In this document: positions 33,886 to 43,190 of the stretch, piece after piece
Layout of the letters: every line of letters begins with the position of its first letter
How positions within the stretch are numbered: the first letter of the stretch is position 1
Assembly (NCBI GenBank): GCA_964483985.1
Contig: CAZADS010000033.1
Location: forward strand, 1-51,637
Length of the DNA: 51,637 nucleotides
Reading direction: 5' to 3'
Origin: CAZADS01 sp964483985
Lineage (GTDB): Bacteria > Pseudomonadota > Alphaproteobacteria > Thalassobaculales > Thalassobaculaceae
Program-made: the position numbers and the translations under genes
Notes under the pieces: model-generated
Databases searched by the model: none
What the model saw: only the letters and a program-made list of their open reading frames with translations
Told to the model about the DNA's origin: nothing

Positions 33886-34947
33886 TCAGTCTAAAATCAG
33901 AGGATTATCTCCCGTCCACTCTGATCTCACTTGGTGAATAGTTTCCAATTCGACAAATGCCGATAATCTTTCTGAAGTATGACGCAAAACATCATTGTTG
34001 GGATTACAATTTGAGATTTTATTTTTCCCATGCTCGGCGAGCCATTTACAACCCCAAGTGGTAGATCTTAGCCAGGCAAGCCTCCGCATCGGCAATAGCC
34101 AAGGCCGGATGACCTCAGCCTTCCCTTGAGGCAAAAAGTTAAGATAGGCGTCATAAAACAGTCGCACTTCTGATCTAGTTAACCTCGCCTGCACGTCAAT
34201 ATCCCAGAGCGTCGACGTAAGCACTGTGGCATGGCCTAAATCGATGGCAGGGGATCCATATAAAGCCTTTTCCAAATCTACGAAATGGACCTTACCGTTC
34301 TGTTCCGCCAAAAAATTACCTGGGTGTGTATCAGTAAGACAAAAAGTTGATGGTGGGTGGGCTCCTTTATTTTCTAACGCAAATCCCCGAGCCCACTCTA
34401 GTTCGGATTCAATTAACCTTTTTACTTCAGGATTATGAGTAGCTTTGTTAACAAAAAGCGCTTGCTTTTCTATAATAGTCATCACACCAAGAATAGGATC
34501 ATCTTGGCTTATTAATGGCCAATGTTTTTCCTTAATCGGCACACGCATTGAGTGCACGCGTGCGAAACATTCAGCCATTGGCACCAAATCCCTGGGTAAA
34601 TTAAGCGGGCTACCGTCAATTTCCTCTACAACTAATGCTCCCGACGGCAGCGTCTCAGATGGATCAATGCGATCTATAAGTTTTGGAACGTGACCGCTTT
34701 TGCTTGCTCGTTTAAATGCCGCAGCTTGGTAATTAATATTTGTTACAGGATCCAACCCGAGTTGGCTTAATCTTGGCACTCGAATTAATGGCTTGCGCCC
34801 ATAGATCCCAGTGGCAACGACTCTGAAATGGTCATGCGATAGCCCTTTTGTAGGCAATTTTTCCAAATTAGCTTCCCGAAGATTTACAAACCAAGGGCGT
34901 TCAATTATCGCTGAATAAATAGAAGAAATCGTAACCGATCTGACCAT
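33886..34947 (-). CDS. Aminoglycoside phosphotransferase-fold protein
   Basis: 353 residues. The catalytic loop reads TDTHPGNFL, keeping the Asp and Asn of the Brenner motif while the usual HGD becomes LTD, and the metal site is VHFVDLEKA. Kinase activity is therefore plausible. The N-lobe resembles sugar or lipid-linked kinases more than drug-resistance enzymes. It is divergent from the paired GT-A glycosyltransferase genes across about 170 bases, which suggests a phosphorylated sugar substrate for glycosylation. No direct evidence for antibiotic resistance. Confidence 0.7.
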   Translation of the reverse strand: MVRSVTISSIYSAIIERPWFVNLREANLEKLPTKGLSHDHFRVVATGIYGRKPLIRVPRLSQLGLDPVTNINYQAAAFKRASKSGHVPKLIDRIDPSETLPSGALVVEEIDGSPLNLPRDLVPMAECFARVHSMRVPIKEKHWPLISQDDPILGVMTIIEKQALFVNKATHNPEVKRLIESELEWARGFALENKGAHPPSTFCLTDTHPGNFLAEQNGKVHFVDLEKALYGSPAIDLGHATVLTSTLWDIDVQARLTRSEVRLFYDAYLNFLPQGKAEVIRPWLLPMRRLAWLRSTTWGCKWLAEHGKNKISNCNPNNDVLRHTSERLSAFVELETIHQVRSEWTGDNPLILD

Positions 34948-35116
34948 TGAGACATCACATTTTTGAAATTAAGGAATACTATTAATAATGCAAACGCTTA
35001 ACTAGAATGGCTGTTAAAACCGATGTCAATGTTTAGGGCCAAACAATCAAGACTTCCCTCCAAATGTGGGAAAAGACATACCCTTTAAATTTTGACAAAA
35101 ACGTAGAGAACAAATC

Positions 35117-35845
35117 GTGCAGATAAATCGCCAAAAACAAATAGACCGATTAAGCCTTTCAGTCATAATACCAACCTTGAACGCCGAGAGATGCCTACCC
35201 CAGACTATCACGGCACTCAGGTCTGCTAAACGAGCAGGGATTGATCTGGACTTAATTGTGGTCGACAGCAACTCTCAAGATCAAACAAGATGCGTAGCAA
35301 CCAACCTTGGCGCAAAAGTCCTACAAGCCGAACGCGGACGGGGCTCCCAGCTTGGAGTGGGTGCCAACTATGCGCGTGGGGAATGGTTGATGTTTCTGCA
35401 TGCGGATACTATTTTGGACAGCGGATGGGATGCAACGGTTGTGGTTTTTTCGGCAATAGAACGCAATCGAGAACGGGCAGCTGTTTTTACCTTCGCTCTT
35501 GATGATCCCAACCCTTCCGCACGCAGATTAGAACGTTTAGTTCGATGGAGAAATAAATGGCTTGGATTACCTTACGGAGATCAAGGCTTATTAATTCATC
35601 GAAGGTTTTATAGCAAATTAGGTGGTTATAAGAGTTGGCCATTAATGGAGGATATTGACTTGATAAGAAGAATTGGTATCTCTCGACTAGTGCTGTTCGA
35701 CATTCATGCAATCACTTCATCAGAAAAATATAGAGAATCCGGTTATTTTTCGCGTATACTTCGAAATAGTTTTTGTCTATTTCTATATTTCATTAGAATT
35801 CCTCCGCGTTGGATTGCCCATATTTATGCGCGAAGATCGACATGA
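35117..35845 (+). CDS. Family 2 glycosyltransferase (TIGR04283 type)
   Basis: GT-A glycosyltransferase of 242 residues. LSVIIPTLNAERCLPQTI, the DSNSQDQT motif, GRGSQLGVGANYARGEWLMFLHADT with its HAD metal site, and GDQGLLI are all conserved. The start is a GTG at 35117 with only weak purines upstream. The next gene overlaps its stop by ATGA. The TIGR04283 label is sometimes called arsenosugar-related, but no arsenic gene is here. Confidence 0.85.
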   Translation: MQINRQKQIDRLSLSVIIPTLNAERCLPQTITALRSAKRAGIDLDLIVVDSNSQDQTRCVATNLGAKVLQAERGRGSQLGVGANYARGEWLMFLHADTILDSGWDATVVVFSAIERNRERAAVFTFALDDPNPSARRLERLVRWRNKWLGLPYGDQGLLIHRRFYSKLGGYKSWPLMEDIDLIRRIGISRLVLFDIHAITSSEKYRESGYFSRILRNSFCLFLYFIRIPPRWIAHIYARRST

Positions 35846-36471
35846 AAAGGACACACCATCTTATCGTTTTTGCTAAGGAGCCACGCGTTGGAAAAGTTAA
35901 GCGACGGCTGGCTGTAGATACGGGAGATATTTGGGCCACTTATTGGTACCGGCGCCAATTAATAGACTTACTTCGTAAGCTCAATAAACGAAATTTATGG
36001 AAACGCCATCTCTTTTTAACACCCCACACAGCCAGTAAAACATTTTCGTGGCCTAGAGGATGGCTGCTGCACAAACAAGGACAAGGAAACCTTGGTAAAA
36101 GAATTTGGAGCGCAATTTCTAAACTACCTCCAGGACCTGTAGTCCTTATTGGCAGCGATATCCCAAACCTCAATGAAAACCACATTAAAAAAGCCTTTAG
36201 GACCTTGGGTCACTCGGAAGTTGTATTTGGGCCATCCCCTGATGGAGGATATTGGCTAATAGGACACGCGAGACGACGACGGCCACCGCCGTTTTCCAAA
36301 GTTAGGTGGTCTACTCCATATGCTTTAAAAGACAGCATTTCGTCGTTTAGGCCATTCACCAAAATCAAATTTCTTCAAGAAATCAATGATATAGATACAT
36401 TAGCAGACCTTGCTAGTCACACCATCACGAGGCACGACCGTAGTGTTCGTGCTCCCGCAAGCGAGGCATAA
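35842..36471 (+). CDS. GT-A family protein, TIGR04282 / DUF2064 type
   Basis: 210 residues of the nucleotidyltransferase-like GT-A fold: HLIVFAKEPRVGKVKRRLA at the start, then VVLIGSDIPNL and VFGPSPDGGYWLIG. The start is the ATG at 35842 that overlaps the previous stop (ATGA), giving tight coupling. The two proteins usually travel together, implying a common product. The 3' end overlaps the convergent moaB gene by 47 bases, which is unusual but not rare in compact genomes. Confidence 0.85.
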   Translation: MKRTHHLIVFAKEPRVGKVKRRLAVDTGDIWATYWYRRQLIDLLRKLNKRNLWKRHLFLTPHTASKTFSWPRGWLLHKQGQGNLGKRIWSAISKLPPGPVVLIGSDIPNLNENHIKKAFRTLGHSEVVFGPSPDGGYWLIGHARRRRPPPFSKVRWSTPYALKDSISSFRPFTKIKFLQEINDIDTLADLASHTITRHDRSVRAPASEA

Positions 36472-36976
36472 TTTCGACAAAATTGCATGGGCGAAACCGG
36501 ATATCCAATTGGTTTCGTAAAATTTCATCCCATGCGTCCTTACAAGCTCCCGTAGAACCCGGTAGAGCAAACAGATATGTACCGCCAGCCACGCCTGCTG
36601 TAGCTCGAGATTGGATGGTAGATGTGCCTATTTTTTGAAAACTGATCCAACGGAACAGTTCACCAAACCCCTCAATTTTTTTCTCAAAAACTGTTTCGAA
36701 TGCCTCAGGCGTCACATCCCGACCTGTCACTCCAGTCCCACCCGTGGAAATTACTACGTCAACAGAAGGATCATCTATCCATTTTTTCAGATTAGCCACG
36801 ATTTCGCTAATTTCATCTTTGACAACGGCTCTAGCTACTAAGGTGTGCCCATCATCTTTGATGCGAGTTACTATTATATCCCCAGAACGATCATTGTCCA
36901 ATTCACGAGTATCCGACACAGTTAATACCGCGATGTTTACTGGCACAAAAACCTTCGATCCATCAATGCCTGCCAT
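36425..36976 (-). CDS. moaB: Molybdenum cofactor biosynthesis protein MoaB
   Basis: MogA/MoaB-type MPT adenylyltransferase-like protein, 183 residues. The molybdopterin-binding motif is VVISTGGTGVTGRDVTPEAFE, and AVLTVSDTRELDNDRSGD starts the domain. It acts late in Moco synthesis. It overlaps the Slt gene by 14 bases and the GT gene by 47 bases. UDG-slt-moaB look like a single minus-strand transcript. Confidence 0.92.
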   Translation of the reverse strand: MAGIDGSKVFVPVNIAVLTVSDTRELDNDRSGDIIVTRIKDDGHTLVARAVVKDEISEIVANLKKWIDDPSVDVVISTGGTGVTGRDVTPEAFETVFEKKIEGFGELFRWISFQKIGTSTIQSRATAGVAGGTYLFALPGSTGACKDAWDEILRNQLDIRFRPCNFVEIMPRLREHEHYGRAS

Positions 36977-38795
36977 GGTTATTCCTTCCAGCTTTCTTTC
37001 CGTCTACCGATTTATAACGAGGCCAATATCCTGAAGCCACTTGATCCAGGCTTGGGGTGGGCTCGTTGCGCTTTAAACGATACATCCATAAATTCAACAA
37101 AACGTTTTCAACAAAATCTCTTGTCTCTCGTGATGGGATCGACTCTATAAAGAATAAAGGGTCGTTTTGGTAATTAATTTTCTTACTCCATTTTCTAAGT
37201 TTCCCAGGCCCACCGTTATATGCTGCTAGCATTTTAAAAAGATCGCCATGAATATCTCGCAGGCTCAATAGATGCTGTATATAACGCTTTCCCAAGGTAA
37301 CGTTCTTTCCTGGGTCAAATAGTTGTTTTTTACCGATCCCCCGACGCAAAGATTTATTCCTACCAATAAATGCCGCCGTCCGAGGCATAAGCTGCATTAA
37401 CCCGCGTGCGCCTCGAGCACTTTTAGCTGCCGGGTTAAATTGGCTTTCCTGTCTAACCATTGCATAAATTAGAGATGGATCAACATTCGTTTCTTGTTCC
37501 ATTTTCCAATTTGGTATTGGAAAAAGTGCTGAATAGTATGATGGATGCCCTTTTGATTTTAAAATTCCAGCTATTCGCATTGAAAGACCGGACATTCCCT
37601 TATTAACAGATATGGTCAACAATGCGGGCCTTAGGTTTTCAGGAATTTCCCAGTATAAATGTCGAAGCTCCAATTCAGCTGCTTCTTTCATTTTTAATTG
37701 CAACAAAGCAAACGCACGCCGACCGCCAGGAAACCGGCTAAGTCGTTTCAGCTTACTCTCCGTTAATAAGGGCAGACCCCAATCAAAACTAGTTTGAATG
37801 CCCAAAGCCCTATGCGCTAAAATTCCATAAAAAGTGTCTTCATAGGTCGCTGCTCTTTCCAGCCATTTAAAATAAGATTTAGGCTTCTGCGCGATCAAAT
37901 AAGCCCTTGATGCCCAATATGCCGCAGCCGCTTTTATTGCCGGTGATGCCCCCGAATGTTCTGCTACGGATTTAAAATAAGATCCAGATTTCTGGATTTT
38001 ACCTAACCTCCAAGCGGCGAGACCAGCAGCCCAAGAGGCGATCGGTACGGTTTCTCGAGATTCCGCTATACTTTGATTCGCGAGATCCAACGCAAGTTGA
38101 TCTTTGCCAAAGACAAAATACCCATGGGCTATTTCTGCACGGATCAACGCTATTTGACTATGATTTAGAATCTTACTATACCGGCGTGTTTTTAACTTAC
38201 GATAGGCACCTGTCGGCCAGCCCCTTTTTATGAAACTACGTATTTGCTTTCTCGCAGTTGCTGCGTTTAGGTCAAACCGCGTTGAAAATTTGTTTTGACT
38301 TTTTCCTTTCCCAAACTGCGATATAGGATTAGGACCGTTTCCTGATAGAATTTTACCTAACGGTTTAGGAGGTGCCTTCCATTTAGTTGGCTTCCTTCGC
38401 TTAGCAAGTTTGTATATTCGTTTAGCTTGCGGGTGGTCTCCAAACTTTTGCATCCAAAATAAAAGTTCTTTGTAACGGGACCTGTATTTTGTCGGATGGA
38501 GGTATTTTTGTGCGCGAACGTGCCCTAACAAAACAGGATTCTGTAGCTTCCCGATTTTTGAATTGGCCTGCCCCCATTTCCCGCGTTCTTGGAGTTTAAA
38601 AATTTCCTTATATTTAAGAACGTCCTCCTCAGGCAATATTCTTGGCATGAGAACAGGTAGACCAGTTTGGCTACTTTCGCTTATCTCCCGAGAAGACTTA
38701 TAGGCCGCTATTCCATCACTGCCGGTCAGGGAGAATTGGTACCAGCAGACAAAATAAATGAAACATTTTGCGAAGTTATAAATTGGAGGACGCAT
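36963..38795 (-). CDS. slt: Soluble lytic murein transglycosylase (Slt70-like)
   Basis: 610 residues. A helical TPR-like N-terminal superhelix fills most of the length, and the lysozyme-like domain is at the C-terminus. The catalytic Glu, near residue 449, is in IYAMVRQESQFNP, followed by ARGARGLMQLMPRTA and LAAYNGGPGKL. An N-terminal hydrophobic stretch (CFIYFVCWYQFSL) suggests export to the periplasm. The ATG directly follows the UDG stop, showing operon structure. It cleaves glycan strands to 1,6-anhydro ends for growth or recycling. Confidence 0.93.
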   Translation of the reverse strand: MRPPIYNFAKCFIYFVCWYQFSLTGSDGIAAYKSSREISESSQTGLPVLMPRILPEEDVLKYKEIFKLQERGKWGQANSKIGKLQNPVLLGHVRAQKYLHPTKYRSRYKELLFWMQKFGDHPQAKRIYKLAKRRKPTKWKAPPKPLGKILSGNGPNPISQFGKGKSQNKFSTRFDLNAATARKQIRSFIKRGWPTGAYRKLKTRRYSKILNHSQIALIRAEIAHGYFVFGKDQLALDLANQSIAESRETVPIASWAAGLAAWRLGKIQKSGSYFKSVAEHSGASPAIKAAAAYWASRAYLIAQKPKSYFKWLERAATYEDTFYGILAHRALGIQTSFDWGLPLLTESKLKRLSRFPGGRRAFALLQLKMKEAAELELRHLYWEIPENLRPALLTISVNKGMSGLSMRIAGILKSKGHPSYYSALFPIPNWKMEQETNVDPSLIYAMVRQESQFNPAAKSARGARGLMQLMPRTAAFIGRNKSLRRGIGKKQLFDPGKNVTLGKRYIQHLLSLRDIHGDLFKMLAAYNGGPGKLRKWSKKINYQNDPLFFIESIPSRETRDFVENVLLNLWMYRLKRNEPTPSLDQVASGYWPRYKSVDGKKAGRNNHGRH

Positions 38796-39665
38796 CTATG
38801 TAGTCAATTTCTTTTTTAACATCAGTAAGTCGTGCCATGCCTCCGCTTTCCTGTTTGAAGATCGTAAAAGAAAAGCAGGGTGAAATATTGCTAAGGCAGG
38901 CATTGAGACTTTAAAATCGCTACTTTCGTATTTAAACCAACGTCCTCGCAATTTCATAATGCCTTCATTTCGAGCGAGTAAAGTCTTGGCGGCCGTTCCT
39001 CCCACTAAAACTAAAATTTTTGGTTCAATCAGTTCAATCTGACGCTGAATAAACGGTAAGCAGGAATTGATCTCTAATGGATTGGGCGAGCGATTTCCCG
39101 GAGGACGCCAAGGCAAAATATTTGTTATATAGCAGGCTTCGCGTTTTATATTTAGTGAAGCAATCATCCTATCAAGTAACCGCCCACTAATTCCAACAAA
39201 TGGCTTTCCCTCTCGATCCTCATCTGCACCCGGTGCCTCCCCTACGAACATTATGTCAGCTTTCGGGTCACCATCTCCAAAAACTAAGTTAATAGCGGTA
39301 TGTTTAAGTGCACAACCGTCAAACTTAGACACCGCTTCTTTTAAACTTTGCAAATCAGATGCCTGGGAAGCCAGAGCTAGGGCCATCGATTGACTGGAAC
39401 TCTTTCCGCTTGAAACAAATGATGATATCATAGTTTCAGGATGCACCGCACCTAAACCTTGAGCAAAATTCTTCCTTTCTTCTGGGATTGATTCAGTCGG
39501 TAGTTCGATGGAAAATCTATCAATAGGTGAATCCGATAGAACTTCATCAATTCCAGCTTCAGCCTCCCAATCAAGCCATTTTGAAGGGTCGGTTGATTTT
39601 TTCTTTGCAAATTTGAATTCTTCATTTGAAGGTATTCCATCCAAATTTTTATCGTCATTTGTCAT
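38796..39665 (-). CDS. Uracil-DNA glycosylase family 4-like, with two cluster cysteines replaced
   Basis: 289 residues with an N-terminal charged extension of about 90 residues. The catalytic motif is GEAPGADEDREGKPFVG and the C-terminal IFHPAFLLRS replaces the HPSPLS-type loop. Family 4 has four Fe-S Cys: here the pair C..C is F..C (FDGCAL), the CRPPxNR Cys is W (ILPWRPPGNR), and the last Cys (EINSCLPF) is kept. So the [4Fe-4S] cluster is probably weakened or absent. Such changes appear typical of the alphaproteobacterial subgroup. It is divergent from ETF-QO and operonic with slt. Confidence 0.88.
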   Translation of the reverse strand: MTNDDKNLDGIPSNEEFKFAKKKSTDPSKWLDWEAEAGIDEVLSDSPIDRFSIELPTESIPEERKNFAQGLGAVHPETMISSFVSSGKSSSQSMALALASQASDLQSLKEAVSKFDGCALKHTAINLVFGDGDPKADIMFVGEAPGADEDREGKPFVGISGRLLDRMIASLNIKREACYITNILPWRPPGNRSPNPLEINSCLPFIQRQIELIEPKILVLVGGTAAKTLLARNEGIMKLRGRWFKYESSDFKVSMPALAIFHPAFLLRSSNRKAEAWHDLLMLKKKLTT

Positions 39666-39692
39666 TGGTCTGCTTGCCGTATTGATAATGCT

Positions 39693-39708
39693 GTGTCAGA
39701 TATGACAC
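39693..39708. promoter_or_regulatory. Operator-like inverted repeat between UDG and ETF-QO genes
   Basis: GTGTCA-N4-TGACAC is a perfect repeat with 6-base arms. It lies 28 bases from the UDG start and about 35 bases before the ETF-QO ATG. Its compact form would suit a TetR- or GntR-type regulator of fatty-acid oxidation, though none is in the window. Confidence 0.45.
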
Positions 39709-39742
39709 GAAACGACATTTGTTAAAAGGTGGACTTCTATCT

Positions 39743-41383
39743 ATGACTCGGGAATCAATGGAGTATGATGTTGTAATTGTTGGAGCAGGACCGGCTGGCC
39801 TTTCTGCAGCCATTAGGCTGCGCCAAATAAGCGAAGAAACAGGCTCAGAAATTAGCGTTTGCATAATTGAAAAAGGATCCGAAATTGGTGCACATATTTT
39901 ATCTGGTGCCGTCTTAGAGCCGCGGGCGCTGAATGAGTTGTTACCAGATTGGGAAGAACGCCAAGCCCCTTTAAACACGCCTGTGATCAATGATCACTTT
40001 TTATTTTTAACCCGCAAATCCGGGTTTCGGATGCCAACACCGCCACAGATGAGAAACGATGGGAACTACATTATTAGCCTGGGAAATTTCTGCCGTTGGC
40101 TAGGAAAACAAGCAGAGGATATGGGCGTTGAAATATATCCTGGATTTGCAGCCAGCGAAGTGCTTTATGGAAACGATGGTTCGGTTCGTGGTGTTGCCAC
40201 CGGCGACATGGGGCTTGATAAGGAAGGAAACAGGACAGATAACTATATGCCGGGAATTGAACTACACGCGAAACAAACTATCTTCTCTGAGGGTAGCCGT
40301 GGTTCTCTAACTAAAACGCTGATAAATCATTTTGGTTTGCGCGAAAATTCCAATCCACAAACATATGCAATCGGGTTAAAGGAGCTTTGGGATGTGGAGC
40401 CAGAAAATCACAAACCGGGACTAGTTCTTCATACCATCGGTTGGCCTATAGATAGCAATACCTATGGTGGTTCATTCCTTTATCATCTTGAAGGAAACCA
40501 AATTGCTGTAGGTTATGTAATTGGACTAGATTACCAGAATCCCCATTTAAGTCCATTTGATGAATTTCAAAGGTTCAAAACCCATCCAAAAATTAAACCT
40601 TTTTTCGCTAGAGGTCGGAGAGTTGCCTATGGTGCCCGTGCGTTGAATGAAGGGGGATTTCAATCCATTCCAAAATTAACTTTTCCGGGCGGGCTTCTTG
40701 TGGGTTGTGCCGCGGGCTTTCTAAACGTACCTAAAATTAAGGGAACTCACACCGCGATGAAATCTGGAATGACCGCAGCAGAAGCAGTTGCAGCCAACCT
40801 TTCGATAAAGGACCATAAATATGGATTCGAAGTGCAAGATTACCCGGAAAGACTTAAAAGAACCTGGGTTTGGGATGAGTTATATCGTGTTCGGAATATA
40901 AGACCAGGCTTCCGGAGTGGACTTTTTTTGGGTCTCGTCAACGCTGCTTTAGATACTTATCTGTTTCGCGGCAAAGCTCCATGGACTCTTGATAATCATC
41001 ACGATCACGAATCCCTAAAACTTGCTTCCCACTGTGAAAAAATTCGTTACCCAAAGGCCGATGGAAAAGTTAGCTTTGATAAACCTTCCTCCGTTTTTCT
41101 TTCCAACACTAATCACGAAGAAAACCAGCCCAATCATCTTCATTTAAGAGATGATAAAATTCCTATTGAACATAATCTAGAGCTTTATGACGCACCCGAA
41201 ACTCGGTTTTGTCCAGCCGGTGTTTATGAAATTGTTTATGACGAGGCAGGGTACAATCCCAAACTCCAAATCAACGCACAAAACTGTGTACATTGCAAAA
41301 CCTGCGACATCAAAGATCCAAGCCAAAATATCAACTGGGTAGTTCCAGAAGGTGGAGGAGGGCCAAATTATCCTAACATGTGA
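39743..41383 (+). CDS. Electron transfer flavoprotein-ubiquinone oxidoreductase
   Basis: ETF-QO, which passes electrons from ETF (fed by acyl-CoA and dimethylglycine dehydrogenases) to ubiquinone. 546 residues. FAD motif VIVGAGPAGLSAA is at the N-terminus, the membrane-anchoring and quinone region is in the middle, and the [4Fe-4S] cluster is in INAQNCVHCKTCDIKDPSQNINW near the end. A TTG at 39719 is in frame; AAGGTGG nine bases before the ATG at 39743 makes that the start. The TPR gene begins just downstream. Confidence 0.96.
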   Translation: MTRESMEYDVVIVGAGPAGLSAAIRLRQISEETGSEISVCIIEKGSEIGAHILSGAVLEPRALNELLPDWEERQAPLNTPVINDHFLFLTRKSGFRMPTPPQMRNDGNYIISLGNFCRWLGKQAEDMGVEIYPGFAASEVLYGNDGSVRGVATGDMGLDKEGNRTDNYMPGIELHAKQTIFSEGSRGSLTKTLINHFGLRENSNPQTYAIGLKELWDVEPENHKPGLVLHTIGWPIDSNTYGGSFLYHLEGNQIAVGYVIGLDYQNPHLSPFDEFQRFKTHPKIKPFFARGRRVAYGARALNEGGFQSIPKLTFPGGLLVGCAAGFLNVPKIKGTHTAMKSGMTAAEAVAANLSIKDHKYGFEVQDYPERLKRTWVWDELYRVRNIRPGFRSGLFLGLVNAALDTYLFRGKAPWTLDNHHDHESLKLASHCEKIRYPKADGKVSFDKPSSVFLSNTNHEENQPNHLHLRDDKIPIEHNLELYDAPETRFCPAGVYEIVYDEAGYNPKLQINAQNCVHCKTCDIKDPSQNINWVVPEGGGGPNYPNM

Positions 41384-41414
41384 CTGGCGTATTCCGAAGC
41401 GCCACTTTCATTTA

Positions 41415-43190
41415 GTGCGCGGCAGGAGTAAAAAAGGATACCATTTTGGGCGAGCGTTATTTTTCGTGATGGCTGTTTGCCTGGTTTTAATAACCAATTG
41501 CCAAACAACAAATACGCGCCCAATCAAACCACCTTTAACTAACGAGATATCTATACGAAAATCTGCCTCCGGCGGTTATTTAACGGCGAGGCAAGCTTAT
41601 AAATCCCACGATTTAAAAATTGCATCAAAAAATTTCCATACCGCTTTAACGTTTGATCCTGGTAACCCATCACTTATTTACCATACTTTCCTTACGGAAT
41701 TAGAAGCAGGTAACGTCAACAGAGCTTTGGAATTGGCCAAATTAAATAACCAAGAAAAGCAGGGCAAAACGTTTGTCAACCTAGTTATTGGTCTAAGTCT
41801 TGCAAAAACGCAAAGGTGGGAAAAGGCCATAAACGTCTTCTCAAAAATGGAAAAATCTAGTCTCAATAAAATTCTTAAACCACTTTTAATAGGATGGGCC
41901 TCTGCGGGTTTAAATCATTGGCGAGTCGCCGAAAAGTCATTTTCGAGTATCAAAAACCTGAATGGATTCAAACGCTTAGGACTTCTTCATTCCGGACATC
42001 TCGCTTATTTAGCAGGTGACCAGACTAAAGCGGATAAAGAATTTCAAAAAGCATTAGCTTTTAATCGGAAGCCACCTTTAAGACTAACTTTAGCGGTTGC
42101 CCGATATTACGCTTCCACTAATCGAGTAAAGAAAGCGAAGAATTTAATAGCACCCCAAGCTAACGAAAATGCTGCCATTATGGAATCCTTTAAAGAAGCA
42201 GGAAAAAAAACAAACCAACCAAATTCGGTTCTCTCTCCTAGCGATGGCATCGCAGAAGCATTATTTGATATAGCCAGCGCTCTTCAACGCGATCGAGGAA
42301 ATCACAGAGCCATGATTATGGCCCAATTAGCGCTCTTCATGAAACCTAAATTCCCTCTTGCTAGACTCCTGATTGGTGAAATTTTGGACGATCGAAATCA
42401 AAATGCTCAAGCCCTAAACCAATATCACCTCATACCCAGAAGATCCCTCTTTCACAAAATGGCTCAGTTTCGCTCTGCCTCCAGTTTACAAGACCTTAAA
42501 CGTGTGGATGAAGCTATCGTTCTGTTAAAGAATTTAGCCCAAAGTTATCCAACCGATTCTAAGCCATTTATGCGAATCGGAGACCTCCAAAGAACCAAAA
42601 AGCGTTGGGGGAAAGCAATAAGCGCTTATGATAGTGCTTTATCCCGAATTTCAAAGGCCCAACCGGAGGACTGGACGTTGTTTTATACTCGAGGTATTGC
42701 ATTAGAACGTTCAAAAAACTGGAGCAGAGCCGAGGCAGATTTTTTAAAGGCGCTAGAACTCTCACCCGAACAACCTTACGTAATGAATTATCTCGGTTAT
42801 TCTTGGACTGAAAAAGGAATACATTTAACCAAAGCCGCAGGTATGATAAAAAAAGCGGTCCAACTAAGGCCAAACGACGGATATATCGTCGATAGTTTAG
42901 GTTGGGTGCTATTTCGAATGGGTAAATATAAAAAAGCGGTTCCCAAACTCGAGAGAGCTGTCCAGCTTAAACCAAATGATCCTACTATTAATGACCATCT
43001 GGGCGATGCTTATTGGCGAGTGGGCCGGAAAATCGAGGCTATATTTCAATGGCAACGAGCTATTGGAATGAATCCGAGTGCTGAACTTCTAACTGAAATT
43101 CGAACTAAATTAAAAGACGGACTCCCCGACCCACCTAATCGCAATAATACATCTCTAAAATTAAACCCAAAGTATGCGCTTGATGCTTGA
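41415..43190 (+). CDS. TPR-repeat protein, probable exported lipoprotein
   Basis: About 591 residues, mostly tetratricopeptide repeats. The clearest run near the C-terminus reads SPEQPYVMNYLGYSWTEKGIHL, then DGYIVDSLGWVLFRMGKYKKAVPKLERA and DPTINDHLGDAYWRVGR. The start is unclear. The frame reaches back to a GTG at 41352 inside ETF-QO, but the GTG at 41415 gives a basic segment (VRGRSKKGYHFGR) before the hydrophobic core FFVMAVCLVLITNC. That core ends in a lipobox-like ITNC. It probably sits at the outer membrane as a scaffold. The ispE gene overlaps its last 17 bases. Confidence 0.8.
   Translation: MRGRSKKGYHFGRALFFVMAVCLVLITNCQTTNTRPIKPPLTNEISIRKSASGGYLTARQAYKSHDLKIASKNFHTALTFDPGNPSLIYHTFLTELEAGNVNRALELAKLNNQEKQGKTFVNLVIGLSLAKTQRWEKAINVFSKMEKSSLNKILKPLLIGWASAGLNHWRVAEKSFSSIKNLNGFKRLGLLHSGHLAYLAGDQTKADKEFQKALAFNRKPPLRLTLAVARYYASTNRVKKAKNLIAPQANENAAIMESFKEAGKKTNQPNSVLSPSDGIAEALFDIASALQRDRGNHRAMIMAQLALFMKPKFPLARLLIGEILDDRNQNAQALNQYHLIPRRSLFHKMAQFRSASSLQDLKRVDEAIVLLKNLAQSYPTDSKPFMRIGDLQRTKKRWGKAISAYDSALSRISKAQPEDWTLFYTRGIALERSKNWSRAEADFLKALELSPEQPYVMNYLGYSWTEKGIHLTKAAGMIKKAVQLRPNDGYIVDSLGWVLFRMGKYKKAVPKLERAVQLKPNDPTINDHLGDAYWRVGRKIEAIFQWQRAIGMNPSAELLTEIRTKLKDGLPDPPNRNNTSLKLNPKYALDA

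Noticed and set aside
33886..34947. Aminoglycoside resistance gene
   Set aside because: The fold is shared with many metabolic kinases, the HGD motif is changed to LTD, and the neighbours are glycosyltransferases, not resistance or mobile genes.
35117..36471. Arsenosugar biosynthesis cluster
   Set aside because: Only the two glycosyltransferase types carry that label. No arsM or arsS is present, and the radical SAM gene nearby is PA0069-type.
36425..36471. Forty-seven-base overlap of the GT gene and moaB as a sign of a frameshift
   Set aside because: Both C-termini look natural, and convergent overlaps occur elsewhere in this window (5776-5779).
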